Shown: positions 1-11,698 of the stretch, piece by piece | Layout of the letters: every line of letters starts with the position of its first letter | How positions within the stretch are numbered: position 1 is the first letter of the stretch | Source: Parelaphostrongylus tenuis | Taxonomy: Eukaryota > Nematoda > Chromadorea > Rhabditida > Metastrongylidae | Reading direction: 5' to 3' | Assembly: GCA_019055375.1 (NCBI GenBank) | Contig: JAHQIW010004578.1 | Location: 158,372-222,371, forward strand | Length of the DNA: 64,000 bases | The notes under the pieces: generated by a model | Seen by the model: only the letters and a program-made list of their open reading frames with translations | Database searches by the model: none | What the model was told of the DNA's origin: nothing | Position numbers and translations under genes: made by a program

Positions 1-2500
1 ACGGGGTAAAAATACTTGAATGAATTACAGAAATACGCGGAGAGCGCGTCGAGTGTGAAACATAATCTTATTTTCAATGCTACAGAGCAATAAAGAGGCC
101 GTTCCAGGAATAGAATATAGGACTAAAATTTTCGAGATTCAAGCTATTGAACGACTAATAAAAACTTGGAGAAAGGCAAAAATACACAGAAAACAGTAGA
201 TGCCTTATACAAACGCAAAAGAAAACCAAGAAAAAACAGTTCAAATAAAAAAAATTCTAGAAGGAACGATTGGAGACATTGCGAAATTGCACATATCACG
301 TGTCGTTTCGAACAACAATAAGAGAAAACCATAAAAAATTCGCATATGCCGAGATGAAATCGGAAATTCAAAGAGCTTTTTCAACAGACTTTGAGGAATT
401 CTAAAGTACACTATCTGCAAGCCATCGATCAGTTTTCATCGAGTTTAACTAGTTGAAAAACTGACAAACGAGAACACATTTGTCTGCTTTGATGATGTCC
501 GCAAATCATTCGTTCATCTATCTCCTATTCATATTCATCTCTTGGAAAAATCATGATTATTAAGCTCCAAAGATTGTATACTTGATTAAATTTGACAGAA
601 TCTTAAAAGAGGCTCCTATATCAAGCTGAGATGGATTCAATACTATACAGACAATTAATAAATAGAATACTAATTTGTAAAAATCAGTTCAACATACTCT
701 TATTCGGACTACATTACGCTTATCAATAGAATTTAACTTCTACCGATTACCACTGAAGACCAGCTGTGACGTGTTGGGTTAGTAGGCGAATACGAAATGA
801 ATAGACACAATGGTGTTTTGCCGATGTGACTAAGGTCGAAGCTGAGGCGTCATGTACAAGGTCCATGGATCGAACCCGTGGATAGTTATAATGTATGGAA
901 CACTGGAATACTGAAAAGGTCTCTATGGATTAGAGTATTTCATGGAGTTTGCTGGGCAACTAGACAGCGGTCAGCACGGTCACTGGATCAATACCCGTGT
1001 AGCTGCAGGCATAACAGGCTGACTGGGAAGGATGGATGGGGGGGGGGGGGGGCAGCAGCACCTGCTTTGGGTCTCTCTAGCTTCAGCGTCCTAAAAATCA
1101 CAGTCCATGAATTTGCATATCCTGTCAATAGCCTTTCGATCTTTCCCGGAGATTCTATATGGAATTTCATAGTGCGTCGATGTCTCTGAAATCACTCGAT
1201 CGCTCTTATCCCAAAAAGATTTCCTGACTTTATTCTTGATATATGACATGAGCACAGACACGTTTTACTAAGGAATATCTTCCTGCATAAGCAAATATAT
1301 TTCAAAGAGCCATTGAATACTATGAAGTATGGGTGGATCTCCACAATTTTTGTTCCAACACTCCATCAGTTTCTGGACTTTCTGAGCTCATATGCACCTT
1401 TATATGGCGACTGTGTTTATAAGTGGCAATAAACACTGATCAGTTATCTTTTTCCGAGAATTTGGATACTGTACTTAGAGAAAGAAATTTTTCAGCTTAG
1501 CTGGAAGCTAGTGTACTTGCTTGTGCTTGCTGTCTGAGAGAATTTTGAACGCTGAACAAAACTTGTAGAAATGAAAAGCTTAAACATTTTATGTTCTCTA
1601 TCTAAATAATCCTGAGACATTCTTTTCTTCTCTACAGGCTAAGTAATCAACAGTACTGAGCAGGATTAGAGCTCTCTGATGTCATCAGATAATTTCATTT
1701 TCTTCTCTGGTCAATCTACCGAATGCATTATTCACTGCCGTAACAAAAACTGACATTTTTGGAGGATATAAATGACAAAATTGCGAATTTCTCTTCTATC
1801 CACAAAGGCCATGTTATGGCGATGATCTAAGAACGTTTGACAGAACTATCTTGGGTTTCTGAGGCAAGTCATGCTTAACCAGAATTTAGTATGTCAATGA
1901 ATAAAAGCCTCATATCGCAGTGCGAATCTACAGCTGAACCTGACTATCTCTAGGAACAAAAACTGCAAGACAAACATATTACTGAGCGAAGTGATAAAAT
2001 TCGTAGAAAGTACGAAAGTAAGTCATGTAAGTAAGAGAACGAGTCCTTTATTGTCGTAGAAAACAGATCCGAGCATCTTTGGCAATATGAAGATTTCGAG
2101 TTCGAGAATGTCGACGAAGGCACGTGCCTGCCGCAAAAATTGTTAGTGTTTGGAATGCTAGGATGAAGATCTCTAGGACTTTACACTGACACTTACGGAT
2201 TACAATGAAACGGCTTGAGTGCCATCTTAGTTCATCCATCCACTCAATTCTAGGGCAACCCATAGCAACAATTCCTCAAAATTAATGTACCACAAAGAAA
2301 CTTCCGAGGACACAATGAATTTGTCCGTCTTTGATTTCCTTCTGGAGACTTTTGAAGTTATTATGATCAGCTTCAACGACAAATATTTTTTCCTAGCAAA
2401 CTCAACAAGTGTCGAGCCGCTGATGAAGATTCGTTCGAGTTCATTGTGTTCTACGCAGATAATTCCAGAAGAAAGATACATGCAAATTCAATGATGTAGA
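1..2500. other. No gene seen; eroded repeats
   Basis: 15-165 contains a 150 bp unit (TGAAACATAATCTTATTTTC, CAAGCTATTGAACGAC). A tRNA-like B box remnant (GGATCGAACCC) lies at 867. The G run at 1038 and an 84 codon minus frame at 2227-2481 lack splice or homology support. Confidence 0.5.
1038..1052. repeat. 15 base G run
   Basis: Uninterrupted G tract flanked by GATGGATG and CAGCAGCA. Candidate for assembly length error. Confidence 0.85.
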
Positions 2501-2520
2501 ATGGTGCTGCAAAAACGTTT

Positions 2521-2594
2521 GCGTCAGCCAGGATTTGAACTCAGATCTTACCCCTTCCGGGAGCATGTGCTCTAAACCGTTGCACCACCGACGT
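2521..2594 (-). repeat. tRNA-like unit (family B head)
   Basis: The reverse complement folds into a tRNA-like shape: acceptor pairing CGTCGG with CTGACG, a D stem GTGC/GCAC and an anticodon stem TGCTC/GGGTA around CCGGAAG. The T stem is broken. It is followed on the minus strand by TTTTTGCAGCA, the family B tail start. A repeat-borne pseudo-tRNA. Confidence 0.6.
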
Positions 2595-3312
2595 TCGTTT
2601 TTTCACTCCACTCTTTCATGATACATGCAAATTATTGAAATTTGTGAGAATAAAGATCTCATCCACAACATAATGAAATTTGTTCAGTTCAAATCAGGAT
2701 AACGGCTTCATCACCGTAGCAGTACACCGTTTTCATCTAGACTATCAGAACGTCTACGACAACTGCTCCTACATAATTTTCTCCCATCTTCTCAAGCGTA
2801 TCGTCGTATTGCCAATGTGCCGCATTCAAAATGATAAGGATGCATTTTCAAATAGTTTATGAAGTTTGACCAATCAATCTTCGGTCAAGGATAATGGTTC
2901 TCCGAAGTTTTCACGCAATGGTATTAATCTATCGTTTTACTGCTTATCATAACTATGTACGTAAACCTTTGTACTTTAATAGCCTAGAATAGGACACTCA
3001 ACACTGACGTTACTTGTTCAAACAAGATGATAGGCCTCTCAAGCTGACTTATCAAAGCAGAAAGCAAATATTGACTATTCACCCCGAGTACAATTTGGAT
3101 AGAGTTTAGAACGATATTACTATGCTTTGAGTAAGCTATTCTAGTATCGAATGCTGCGGGATGATTGTCCAGTGAAAACAAATCATTGACAACATTCGTC
3201 CTGTATGAAAGAGTCGCCAGTTGGTTCTACAAGAGTTGTTTATTTGATCGTTTTTATAGCAGTGAACTGGCATCATAACTATATATTCAAGAATGTTGAA
3301 TGATATACAAAG

Positions 3313-3520
3313 CTTGAAACCACGGCCAGGAGTTGAACCCGCTTCTCACCCTTATCGGGAATGCGTGCTACACTGCATTATCGGGGTTGCTGTTATGCTA
3401 TCACTCTTTTTGCCCCAAAAAGTATCAAAGCTATCGGCAACCACTGCCGTCAACGGGTTTGGTCCCCAGTAAGGGTGAGACGCAGGTTCGACTCCTGCCC
3501 ACGGTTCAGATTTCTGCACA
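3313..3520. mobile_element. Inverted pair of tRNA-like units
   Basis: A minus tRNA-like unit (GGAGTTGAACCCGCTTC at 3329) and a plus unit (GGTTCGACTCCTGCCC at 3485) flank a core with CACTCTTTTTG and GGCAACCACTGCCGTCAACG. One of several such composites. Confidence 0.6.
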
Positions 3521-3689
3521 TTAATCAACATTCTGAGATCCCTTAATTCGTGTGAGACGTTCCAGTGAACTTTGTCAAGAATGAGAAGACCCCCATATCA
3601 CGAGGCTAAGGGACTGGGTGGACTGGGCTAACGGATTGAGTCACTACAGCTCCGAGGAAGACGAAGACGTCGATGGAAACGTTAGCTGT

Positions 3690-3755
3690 AGAACAGAGAG
3701 AGAAATAGAGAGAGGGAGAGAGAAGGGGAGAGGAAGAGAGGGAGAGAGGGAGTGT
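3690..3755. repeat. GA-rich tract
   Basis: Purine-only stretch of GAGA and GGGAGA units, just before a family A SINE. Similar tracts lie at 7405-7455, 42262-42292 and, as CT, at 47937-47975 and 31320-31372. Confidence 0.75.
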
Positions 3756-3789
3756 TTATATAGAAATCTGACGTAAGCATATCAATAGT

Positions 3790-4092
3790 GCGTATGTAGC
3801 GCGGCGGTTAGAGGTGCTTTGCATCGCACGCACGGTCAATGGTTCAATCTCGCGCTTATGGCTCACCAAGCCATTCATCCCTCTGGGTTCGGTAAATTTG
3901 TACCATAATGGTCAAGGACTTGTCTGGTAGGATAAGCAGAACTGACTCGATACAGTGGGAGGCCACCTCGAGTCATTGTAAGGGCCAGATATGCATTCAG
4001 TCGCCTCCAACGAAGTCAAAAGTCAAAGACGAATGCATGACACATCCCTCAGGGTTTGATCAACTACGAGAGCTTTATCATTTATCCTTTCA
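3790..4092 (+). mobile_element. Family A SINE, tRNA-derived
   Basis: Reference description of the family. A tRNA-like head carries an A box (GTAGCGCGGCGGTTAGAGG) and a B box (GGTTCAATC). A unique body follows with blocks CTCACCAAGCC, ACTTGTCTGG.AGGATA, CGAGTCATTGTAAGGGCC, GATATGCATTCAGTC, GAATGCATG and a 3' end GAGCTTTATC.TTT. About 300 bp. The promoter boxes imply RNA polymerase III transcription; mobility would depend on a LINE not seen here. Confidence 0.75.
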
Positions 4093-4384
4093 AGCTTGTC
4101 AATAAAGAAAGTAGACAAGCTTTTCCGTCTTTTCTGATATTCACGATATAGAATAAATTATCTCCTTTGTACATGGATAGATTACTTCGGCATGGAGCAG
4201 TGATTTCAGAAAATGTTCGCACTTCGACTAAATAATTAAAAAAACGACAATCTATGACCTTCGGCATTGCCCTTTGGGGTTTGGCCGTTGATCAGTCATG
4301 CAACGCGATTTGCAAGCGGCGCGTGATTTCGCGAAAAAAAAAATTTATACATATAATAAATAAAGCGAAATTTGATGAACATCT

Positions 4385-4805
4385 ACCTGCCAGCAACCAA
4401 CCGTCATCGGTGTGGCCCAATTAGTCTGTATCGACATTAACCCAGTCACATTGACTCTATATCTCTGGGTATATTTATTAGAGCACCCCATCGCCTAAAG
4501 CGGTCAAATATAAAGATCTCTAGTTGATCATCGAATACCAATATCTGTCAGCGTGACTAGGTTCAATATCGAGATCGAAAACCTGGGCCATACCACTGAC
4601 GGTTAGTTGCTGACAGATAGATGCGTTGTAGAGTAGAAAGAGTGATGAGTAAAATGGGCGTCTGTAGTGCAACGGGTTAGAGCGCTCGCTCCAGGATAGA
4701 GTGAGATGTGGGTTCGAGTCCCGCTTATGCTAAAATTTTGCACCTCACTCTTCATCACTGGGTATATCTATAACACCATACCACCTCTAAAAGCGGTGAA
4801 ATAAA
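4385..4805 (+). mobile_element. Family B composite element with tRNA-like head
   Basis: A first reversed core (CAGCAACCAACCGTCATCGG) is followed by a tail, then a forward core (ATATCTGTCAGCGTGACTAGG, then CACTGACGGTTAGTTGCTG) and the tRNA-like unit at 4658-4730. The unit ends in GGGTTCGAGTCCC, and the tail is CACTCTTCATCACTGGGT. The anticodon stem CGCTC/GAGTG closes around CAGGATA. Confidence 0.65.
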
Positions 4806-4954
4806 AAGAATTCTAGAGAAATATGATTCAACGAATTTGTGGCGCGAGCACGAGCCAGTGAGCTACTTTTGCATGCAAAAGGGACAGTGGAAGACTTGCG
4901 GGGTCGTCAGTCCTGAACGACCGATGAGGCGACAGGTGTTAAGCTTACTGCTAT

Positions 4955-5045
4955 CATTATGATTGGTTAGCAACGCCCCCGCAAGTGGTCAAATGCGGGT
5001 TCGAATCCCGTCCGACGCTCAAAGTTTCGCAATCACTCGACATCA
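4955..5045 (+). repeat. tRNA-like 3' half (family B)
   Basis: AACGCCCCCGCAAGTGG, then GCGGGTTCGAATCCCGTCC, then CAATCACTCGACATCATTGG, a B box and tail start without a clear 5' half. Confidence 0.5.
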
Positions 5046-5110
5046 TTGGATCTACATTACTACTAGTGCTACTATTACTATCATTACTATTAGTACTACT
5101 ACTATTGGCC
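5040..5110. repeat. Imperfect CTA/ACT triplet tract
   Basis: Runs of ACTACT, ATTACTATC and TACTACTACT over about 60 bases, next to a tRNA-like remnant. Confidence 0.65.
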
Positions 5111-5241
5111 ACGCTTCGGCTAAACTCGGGTAGATCAAAGGAAGATCAACATGAAGTGGGTGTTTCAATGCTCTACTCCTAGCTCCAATGCATATCCTGC
5201 GCTCCGTTGCACACACTGCACACCGAGACGCCGCTGACTTA

Positions 5242-5254
5242 CCCCCCCCCCCCC
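5242..5254. repeat. 13 base C run in a GC-rich patch
   Basis: C tract followed by ACACAC inside the GC-rich segment 5185-5300, which contrasts with the AT-rich surroundings. No convincing coding signal. Confidence 0.8.
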
Positions 5255-5849
5255 ACACACCGGCCGCATGGGCGCGGGCTGGCTCCGACTTCCTCTGGGA
5301 GGTCTCTCTTATTTCTACTTTATTTCCTTTGTAACCTGTGATCTGCTGAGTAGAGGGTTTCGTTCGAGAGCGATATACGTAGAGAAATGGCAAAAAAAAA
5401 ACACCTGAAAAACCGCTAATATCATCACTCTTAGCTTGTCCGTGTGCTTAAATCCTTCCAGCTTCACCGTTATAAAACACATTTCCTTTATTGAATCTGA
5501 TAGAAATCTGGCAAAAGGAAATTTCTATTGTACGGCGGTCGCTATTGATTTCGTAGATCAAGCGAAAAATTCTGTCGTGCTGTCGATTTTGTGAACTTTT
5601 GAGTTTGTCGAAGTTTCAAGGATTTTTAGGTATTTATTATCTCCTGGTAGAAATTCTTACTTTGTGTGTTGTCGAGAAAATCGTAATAAGTCTTGAAATA
5701 TCGTATTTTTGCCCCAAATTTACTAAACCATTTTTTTGAGGAGACTGTAATTGTGCGAGTTGTTGTTTAGTCCGTACATCGGTTAATGTAGACTACGCAA
5801 AATTACAGAAATTATAGATTATAAATAAATAGATCAAATAATTAAATAA

Positions 5850-5935
5850 AAAATAAAATAAATAAAATGGAAAAATTAAATAATGGAATAAATAAGTAAA
5901 AAAATAAATAAATTAATTTATAAAACAAAAATTAC
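5850..5935. repeat. AAAT-rich low-complexity tract
   Basis: Irregular AATAAATAAATA series of about 85 bases in an otherwise featureless stretch. Confidence 0.75.
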
Positions 5936-6038
5936 AGAAAACTGTTACCTGTTCTAACCTACTGCATCCGGTCATGTGCTTCATCTACGATTTCTGTTAT
6001 AACTATGTCGATGATATTGTGATTGTTATAACTATCAA

Positions 6039-6320
6039 GCGTCTATGGCGCAGTGGTTAGAGGTAATGTGCGACACTCATGTGGTCAGGGTCAATCGTTG
6101 ATCGATGGTTCGATCCGCGCCTACAGCTCACCAACCTATTCATCATTTCGAGATCGGACTTGTCTGAGAGGATAGCCGCACTGACTTGGTACATCGGTAG
6201 GCCACTGTGATTCATTGCAAAGGACAGATGTGCATTGAAATCACGTCAAACAAGGGTTGGTCAAACAAGTCGAATGCATGGCGCATCCATCAGATATTGG
6301 CCAACATAGAGACCTTTTAG
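6039..6320 (+). mobile_element. Family A SINE
   Basis: A box GGCGCAGTGGTTAGAGG, B box GGTTCGATCC; the body ends in GAGACCTTTTAG. The head is slightly longer, with a repeated GTCAATCGTTGATCGATGG. Confidence 0.72.
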
Positions 6321-6327
6321 ATTTTGC

Positions 6328-6404
6328 GACCCCAGGCGGGAATTGAACCCGTCGCGTTTCATCGTATATCAACCTCCACCTGCTACCACTACACCACCCG
6401 CTGG
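6328..6404 (-). repeat. tRNA-like unit (family C head)
   Basis: The reverse complement contains GGTGGTGTAGTGGTAGCAGG (A box, tRNA-Gly style) and GACGGGTTCAATTCCCGCC (B box). It lies directly after a family A SINE. Confidence 0.6.
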
Positions 6405-6596
6405 ATTTGTTTCCAGTACGATCTGTGCGTTGGTATAACTAGTAGACCTGATTTGTAACTAATTTTTGTTTCAGTTTTGATCTACCGCTGATATTTCAAA
6501 AATATCTGGTATTGTGTGGGGGGTTTTTTTTTCATCGTATCAGCTAAATTGGAAATAAAAACTGTCACAGTTGAAGAACGAGTGTTAGCAAAGCGG

Positions 6597-6720
6597 TGGC
6601 ATCAGTAGGTGTAGTGGTAACATGCGCCCCTGGATGCCGATGGGATACGGGTTCAGCTCCCACCTCTGGTAGAACGTTTTGCAAGCCACTCAGTACTCTT
6701 GGATAAAACGTCATGACATT
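6597..6720 (+). mobile_element. Family C tRNA-like SINE
   Basis: GGTGTAGTGGTAACATGCG (A box), ACGGGTTCAGCTCCCACC (B box), then the tail AACGTTTTGCAAGCCACTC. The tail is interrupted by a minus family A SINE and resumes near 7035 (CATAACACTGTTAAAGGC). Confidence 0.6.
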
Positions 6721-6731
6721 GTTTGAGAAAA

Positions 6732-7032
6732 TCCTTAAAGGATAACGCTCCCGACATTGATCAATCCCTGAGGTATGCGCCATGCATTGAACTCCATGCG
6801 TACTTTCATCTGCGGTGGTTGAATGCATATCTGATTTTTACAGTGAATCGTGGTGGCCTACCGATGTATCAGATCATTGCTGCTGTCTTCTCAGACTTGT
6901 CCGATATCATTTTTTGAACTCCGGAGAAATGGAAGCTTTGGTGAGCCTTAGGCGCGGGTTTAAGCCATCGATTATCGATTGATCAACCACGTGTGTCTCG
7001 TAGAGCACTTCTATTCAGTTTGCCACACGGGC
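6732..7032 (-). mobile_element. Family A SINE, minus, beside a family C unit
   Basis: Reverse orientation from AAAGGATAACGCTCC to the head CGATTATCGATTGATC..GCCACACGG. It lies within the tail of the family C unit at 6597, whose CATAACACTG tail motif appears on both sides, so it looks like a later insertion. Confidence 0.65.
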
Positions 7033-7590
7033 TCTATAATTCCATAACACTGTTAAAGGCAGTAAAAAATAAAGATTTCTCATTGATTGATTATCATAGC
7101 TGACGTGTTTGTCCATCGTTCGTTGCCTTTGGCCTTCACCCTCAAATTCATTTAAATATTAGATTATTCGCTCAAATGTCCTGTCACACGCCGTTTGTCG
7201 TGGATTTCTATTGTCAGTTATCTATCTGTGCGTTCATCATCATATGTTGACCTATCATACGTACAATTTATCAACGTCTCATTGTCAGCGCCGCTTTCAG
7301 ATGTTGTTCAGTTACCCAACTTTTAGGTGATGGATCGTCGTCCTGTAGATTTTCCGCTGCTCCGTAGTAGTCCACATCCGGAATTTGATCAATCAGCGCC
7401 AAGGTGAGAGGAAGGGAGAGAATGAGAAAGAGAGAGGGAGAGAGAGAGGGAGCAGCTCCTGACCTCTGAGTGATTTGAGCTTGAATTATATTTGAAATTT
7501 TACATTATCCTTGTTGATCAAGCCAATAGCATAAAGTTGTAGAGATTGACCCCTACAGCTCAATAGATTTTTTTTCACAACAATTCGAGG

Positions 7591-7938
7591 GAGCGTATGT
7601 TGCACAGTGGTTAGAGGTGCTTTGCGTTGCGGACAAGGTTAGTGGTTCGATCTCGCGCTCAGGCTCATTAAGCCATTCATTCGTCCGAGATCGGTAAATT
7701 GGTAGCATACTTGTCTGGGAGGATAAGGAGCAGGGCAACCGTGAGTCATTGTAAAGGTCAGGTATGCATTCAGTCACCTTAAATGGAGTTTACTCTTTGA
7801 CTTCCACAGACCCAAATTACTGTAACGTTGTTCTTCGCACTATCTTATATCTGTGGAAGTCAAGGGGTTAATATTTGAAGACCAGTATATGACACATTCC
7901 TTAGGGATAGATCAACGCCGAGAGCTTTATCCTTTTAA
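7591..7938 (+). mobile_element. Family A SINE with hairpin insertion
   Basis: Head GTTGCACAGTGGTTAGAGG and GGTTCGATCTC, full body, end GAGAGCTTTATCCTTTT. The body is interrupted at about 7795-7866 by a short inverted-repeat element. Confidence 0.75.
7797..7864. repeat. Small hairpin element inside a SINE
   Basis: Arms TTGACTTCCACAGA (7797-7810) and TCTGTGGAAGTCAA (7850-7863) are perfect inverses around a 39 base loop. The flanking SINE sequence continues on both sides, so this is a young mini-insertion or a fold-back MITE remnant. Confidence 0.7.
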
Positions 7939-8044
7939 TCTAAAAATTCGAAAGAAAAAATTGTACGAGGTTGGTATTAATTCTTCTAAAATCAATCAAT
8001 AGCTGAAGTTCCTAATTATACATCTATGAATTTTGAATGCTATG

Positions 8045-8480
8045 CAAAACAGTCGACATCGGCGTGAACTAACCCACGTATCACTTGTACCGGGGACGCG
8101 TGCTACCACCACATCCCCGAAGCCACCGCTTGCTACCACTTTCTCTTCGATGTATCTTATCGTAGCTGTCAGCAACTAACGTTTAACGGGTTTGATTGGT
8201 GAGCACATATCGACATCAAACCCACTAACGCTAGAACTGATTGATATGTATAATCTGAAGGCTTTCTTCATCCTTAGTACTTTCTAGCAGTCTTAAGATG
8301 CCCATATTATGCTATTAAAGAATGTGGGTGAGGTGGTATCGTTGGTGTAGTGGTAGCCCATGCCCCCGGTGTGGGTGAAACTCGGGTTCGACTCCCGCTT
8401 GATGTCGAATGCTTTGCATTCCACTCGAATTCTTTAATCAGAGCGTCATAACACTGCTAGTAAGCATTACAAACAAATAA
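8045..8480. mobile_element. Composite element with two inverted family C heads
   Basis: Minus tRNA-like unit at 8055-8135 (GGACGCGTGCTACCACCACA). The core at 8165-8245 contains GGGTTTGAT and ATCAAACCC as an inverted pair. The plus tRNA-like unit is at 8334-8407 (GGTGTAGTGGTAGCCCATG, CTCGGGTTCGACTCCCGC). The tail CATAACACTGCTAG follows. The clearest complete example of this architecture. Confidence 0.68.
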
Positions 8481-9139
8481 ATCACTTAGCCAACGTTTCG
8501 GTGTTGTTTTCTTAACAGCTGTCCAGCTATCTGTGTAGGAGAGGACACCGATGTATTGTCATACATGCATGATTAACTTTCTTGAACACTCCGTCTTCAA
8601 GAAGTGTGAGACCTTAACACATCAAAATGTGCTGGTTTAGCTGTTTTGTTCGTTGGAGTCCCGTGGGAAGCCTAGCCGGGTCTTCCTCAGATCGTCACCT
8701 CATTAGAACAGTCGCCCCCCTTGTGAATCAGAGGGAAGGTATCTACTTGCGATTAAGAGCTACCAAGACGACGGTCATTCTTGGCACAGTTTAGTCTTAG
8801 CTGGCCTTCGCGAGTGGAGGCCTTTGACTTCTTCTCAGCTTGGGTGTTCCTCCTGGGTTGTTGAACTCCCCGCTGTACTTCGTAGTCCGACATCCAGAAG
8901 CGCTCCCAGTCAAGATGAGGCGGCAAACCATTTGAGAGGATGTCATCATACACTATTAAAATTGTAGCATCATCATCATCATTTTTCATAGTGTTTGACA
9001 AGTGTCTTATATAGATCTTCGATTTTGAAAGGAGAAAACAACCACATGCCAGTTTTATTTTCAAACGATGGACAGTTCTTTTGTAGATAAAAGAAAAAGG
9101 GTAAATTGCTCGGAGTTGAATCTTCGTTCAAAACGATAT

Positions 9140-9353
9140 CCAATGCGTATCTGACTTTAATGATGACCCGTGGGGGGTTACTGATGTATCAAGTTAGTGC
9201 TGTGATCCTCTCAGACAAGCTTGGTACCGATTCAGCGGCCCCGGAGGGATGAAAGGCTTGGTGAGCCTCGAGCGCGGGATCGAACCATTGACTATTATCT
9301 GACTGGCTACGTGTGCGTCGCAGAGGACCTCTAACCACTGTGCCCACGACTCG
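9140..9353 (-). mobile_element. Family A SINE, truncated
   Basis: Reverse orientation. Head GGATCGAACCATTGAC and GGACCTCTAACCACTGTGCC are present; the 3' tail block is missing. Confidence 0.68.
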
Positions 9354-9703
9354 TTCACAAGATATGTCTCTATGTCTCTTCATACCGGGGTCTAGTGGAA
9401 ATCAGTGCCTTTCAAACTGTTACTACGAAAAGAAATCTATTAAGCTTTAAGCGCTGATTGTAATCAACTTTTGCTATTGGCTCAATCAGCGATAGGACGC
9501 ATGACTAATTCCTGAGGTTACAGGAAAGTCGGCGCTTGAATTATTTTGATGAATTTGGTTTCTAATGTCGTATTAGGGGTTAATTATCAGAGACGTGAGC
9601 TTTGTTATCTTTCTAGTACACAAACAAATCTGTTCTCCAAGTTTCAGTCTGTGTTCAACGTAGTGATACTCCCTGTAGTCCACATATAGCTTAACTATTG
9701 AAG

Positions 9704-10320
9704 TGGCAAGAAATTTCCCGACCTTTCTCTTCTTTGTTTATTTTCATGCATTTAACTTTTTTCGGACTATTTCGGCTTTAACACCATCCCTGAGCGGTCG
9801 GTTGAGTTTCCTCCCTACTTCTGCTTTTGATTTCGGACTAACACCATTTCTGAATCAACAGCTAGTAAGCCTGGCCAAGGATCCATCGCCGGAATTCATT
9901 CCTTGGAAACGACATCGTGAAGATCTGAAAGCGCCCTTGCAAGGTTGTGTCAGGAAACCAAGAAATGTTATATGCACGACCAGCAATATACCGTTTGGAA
10001 TATTTGCTGGGGTCCGCATAATTACTGAAGAGGGACCATCCAAGTAAGCAAGTAAGTATCGTTTAGAACAGCTTCTTGCGGATATTTTGATTTATAAAAC
10101 TTATACATTTCTTATAAGATGGATTTGTTCCGAGGGCAAAAACGATTGTTTACGCTACACGAGTATCGTGGCGTGCCAAAGCAGCACTTGAACCCAAGCG
10201 ATACTCGTGTAGCATCTAAAATCGTCTTTGCTTTCCGGACAGTTTCATCTTATAGCAAATGTATAAGCGCTATAAATCTAAATATCCGTAAGAAACTGTT
10301 CTAAATGATAGTAAAATCAA
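9704..10320. mobile_element. Palindromic MITE, GGCAAGAAATT family, with ORF insert
   Basis: Left end GTGGCAAGAAATTTCCCGAC resembles the 46155 element. The inner palindrome 10054-10310 starts GTATCGTTTAGAACAGC and ends CTGTTCTAAATGATAG. Its centre is a 15 bp perfect hairpin GCTACACGAGTATCG / CGATACTCGTGTAGC. Between the end and the palindrome (9780-10047) lies GC-richer sequence with an open frame. Confidence 0.6.
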
Positions 10321-11127
10321 AAACTTCTTGAGTGATCTTGATTTGTATAGCCCTTTGAGGTGTTGCAGCCAGCGTTGGCAGACAGGCGGTGTTGTGCCGT
10401 CATTTGCGCGCCAGTCAGATGTGCGACTTTGCTCGTGTATGCATGCGTGTCTGGCTGTCCGCCTACTTTACCACGAGACGCGACGCCGCCATTACAATAG
10501 CTGAGTGAGATTTGGCGTCGCGCGGTGACCATCAAAATTACTGTTATGATCCTTAAAGAGATAAACTCATTCATATCGTCTAATTGTTGAAGAACGTTCG
10601 ATTAAACAGAGGTGGGAGGCGGAGGGGGAGAGAGGAGGCAATTCTTCGTCTTCAGAGACTTTACATTTTCTACATGAATTTCTATTTTAGCGCTGTCATT
10701 ACTAGTGCTTTGGTATTAATTATCCCAGAATGCTTAGTATTATCTAGAATTTTCGACCCTAGATGAGAGTTGAACCCGCGTCAAATCTGAGATGGAAATT
10801 TTTTGTGTACCACTCATCATTCTTGGATATTTACTTATATTTTCCATTGTTTTTGATAGAAAAATCAAACGATGAATTTATTCAGCCCTGAGTCCGTAGT
10901 CGCTTCACCGATGCTAATCTCGTCCCGAACATCCGAATGCGGTGATGCTCCGGTTGAGAGTGATGAGGTTAGTGACCAATGAATTTCCTACCGTGATTTC
11001 ATTTCTCTATGTAATCTATTGTCTCTGATGTGTATAAAAATAAGTTTTGTTAGCGAATCTTCTATGATTTAGCATTAGCTCTTACTACGATAATAAAATG
11101 AAGATCTTATTCGGCCAACATTTCGAC

Positions 11128-11420
11128 GGACCTCTGTTGCACAGTGGTTGGAGGTGTTCTGCGACGCGCCCGTGGTTAAATGCTTTGATCCCGCGCCTGA
11201 GACTCACCGAGCGTTCCATCCCTCCGGGGTCGACAAATTGGTACCAGATTTGCCTGGGGGATGATAGCACTGCCTTGATACATCGGTAGGGCATAACGAG
11301 TCATTGTGAAGGCCAGATATGCATTCAGTGACCTCAAACAATGCTACGAAACGGAGTCGAACGCATTAGATATCCTTCAGGAATCGAGCAAAGCCAAGGA
11401 CTTGGTCTTTATCCTTATTA
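11128..11420 (+). mobile_element. Family A SINE
   Basis: Head GTTGCACAGTGGTTGGAGG, body CCAGATATGCATTCAGTGAC, end CTTTATCCTT. Full length, moderately diverged. Confidence 0.72.
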
Positions 11421-11698
11421 GCGTTTCGGTGGGGTTTTCTTCTTCTTTAGAACCTGAGATGATTAGAGTCTGATTGATCGTCGTCGGCTCTGAAAAAGAC
11501 AAACGCGTCGTCGAATGCTCAGCTGAACAGATCTTGTTTATCAGCCTTATATCTTTAGCTAGTACTAAATTATAAAGAAAGCTTTTATTTATCTGTGATA
11601 TTTGAGGTTTAAAGGGGAGTCGGCGATTTTTAAAGTTTTGTACTATTGAGCCATCGTTGCATTGGAGTTTGAGAAAAGTGAAATTTGAAAATATTTAA

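Noticed and set aside
4658..4730. Functional tRNA gene
   Set aside because: The acceptor stem is broken (GCGTCTG against CTTATGC) and the unit is one of many copies with a SINE tail.
5052..5393. 113 codon minus frame over the GC-rich patch
   Set aside because: It passes through the C run and the triplet tract; low complexity explains the openness.
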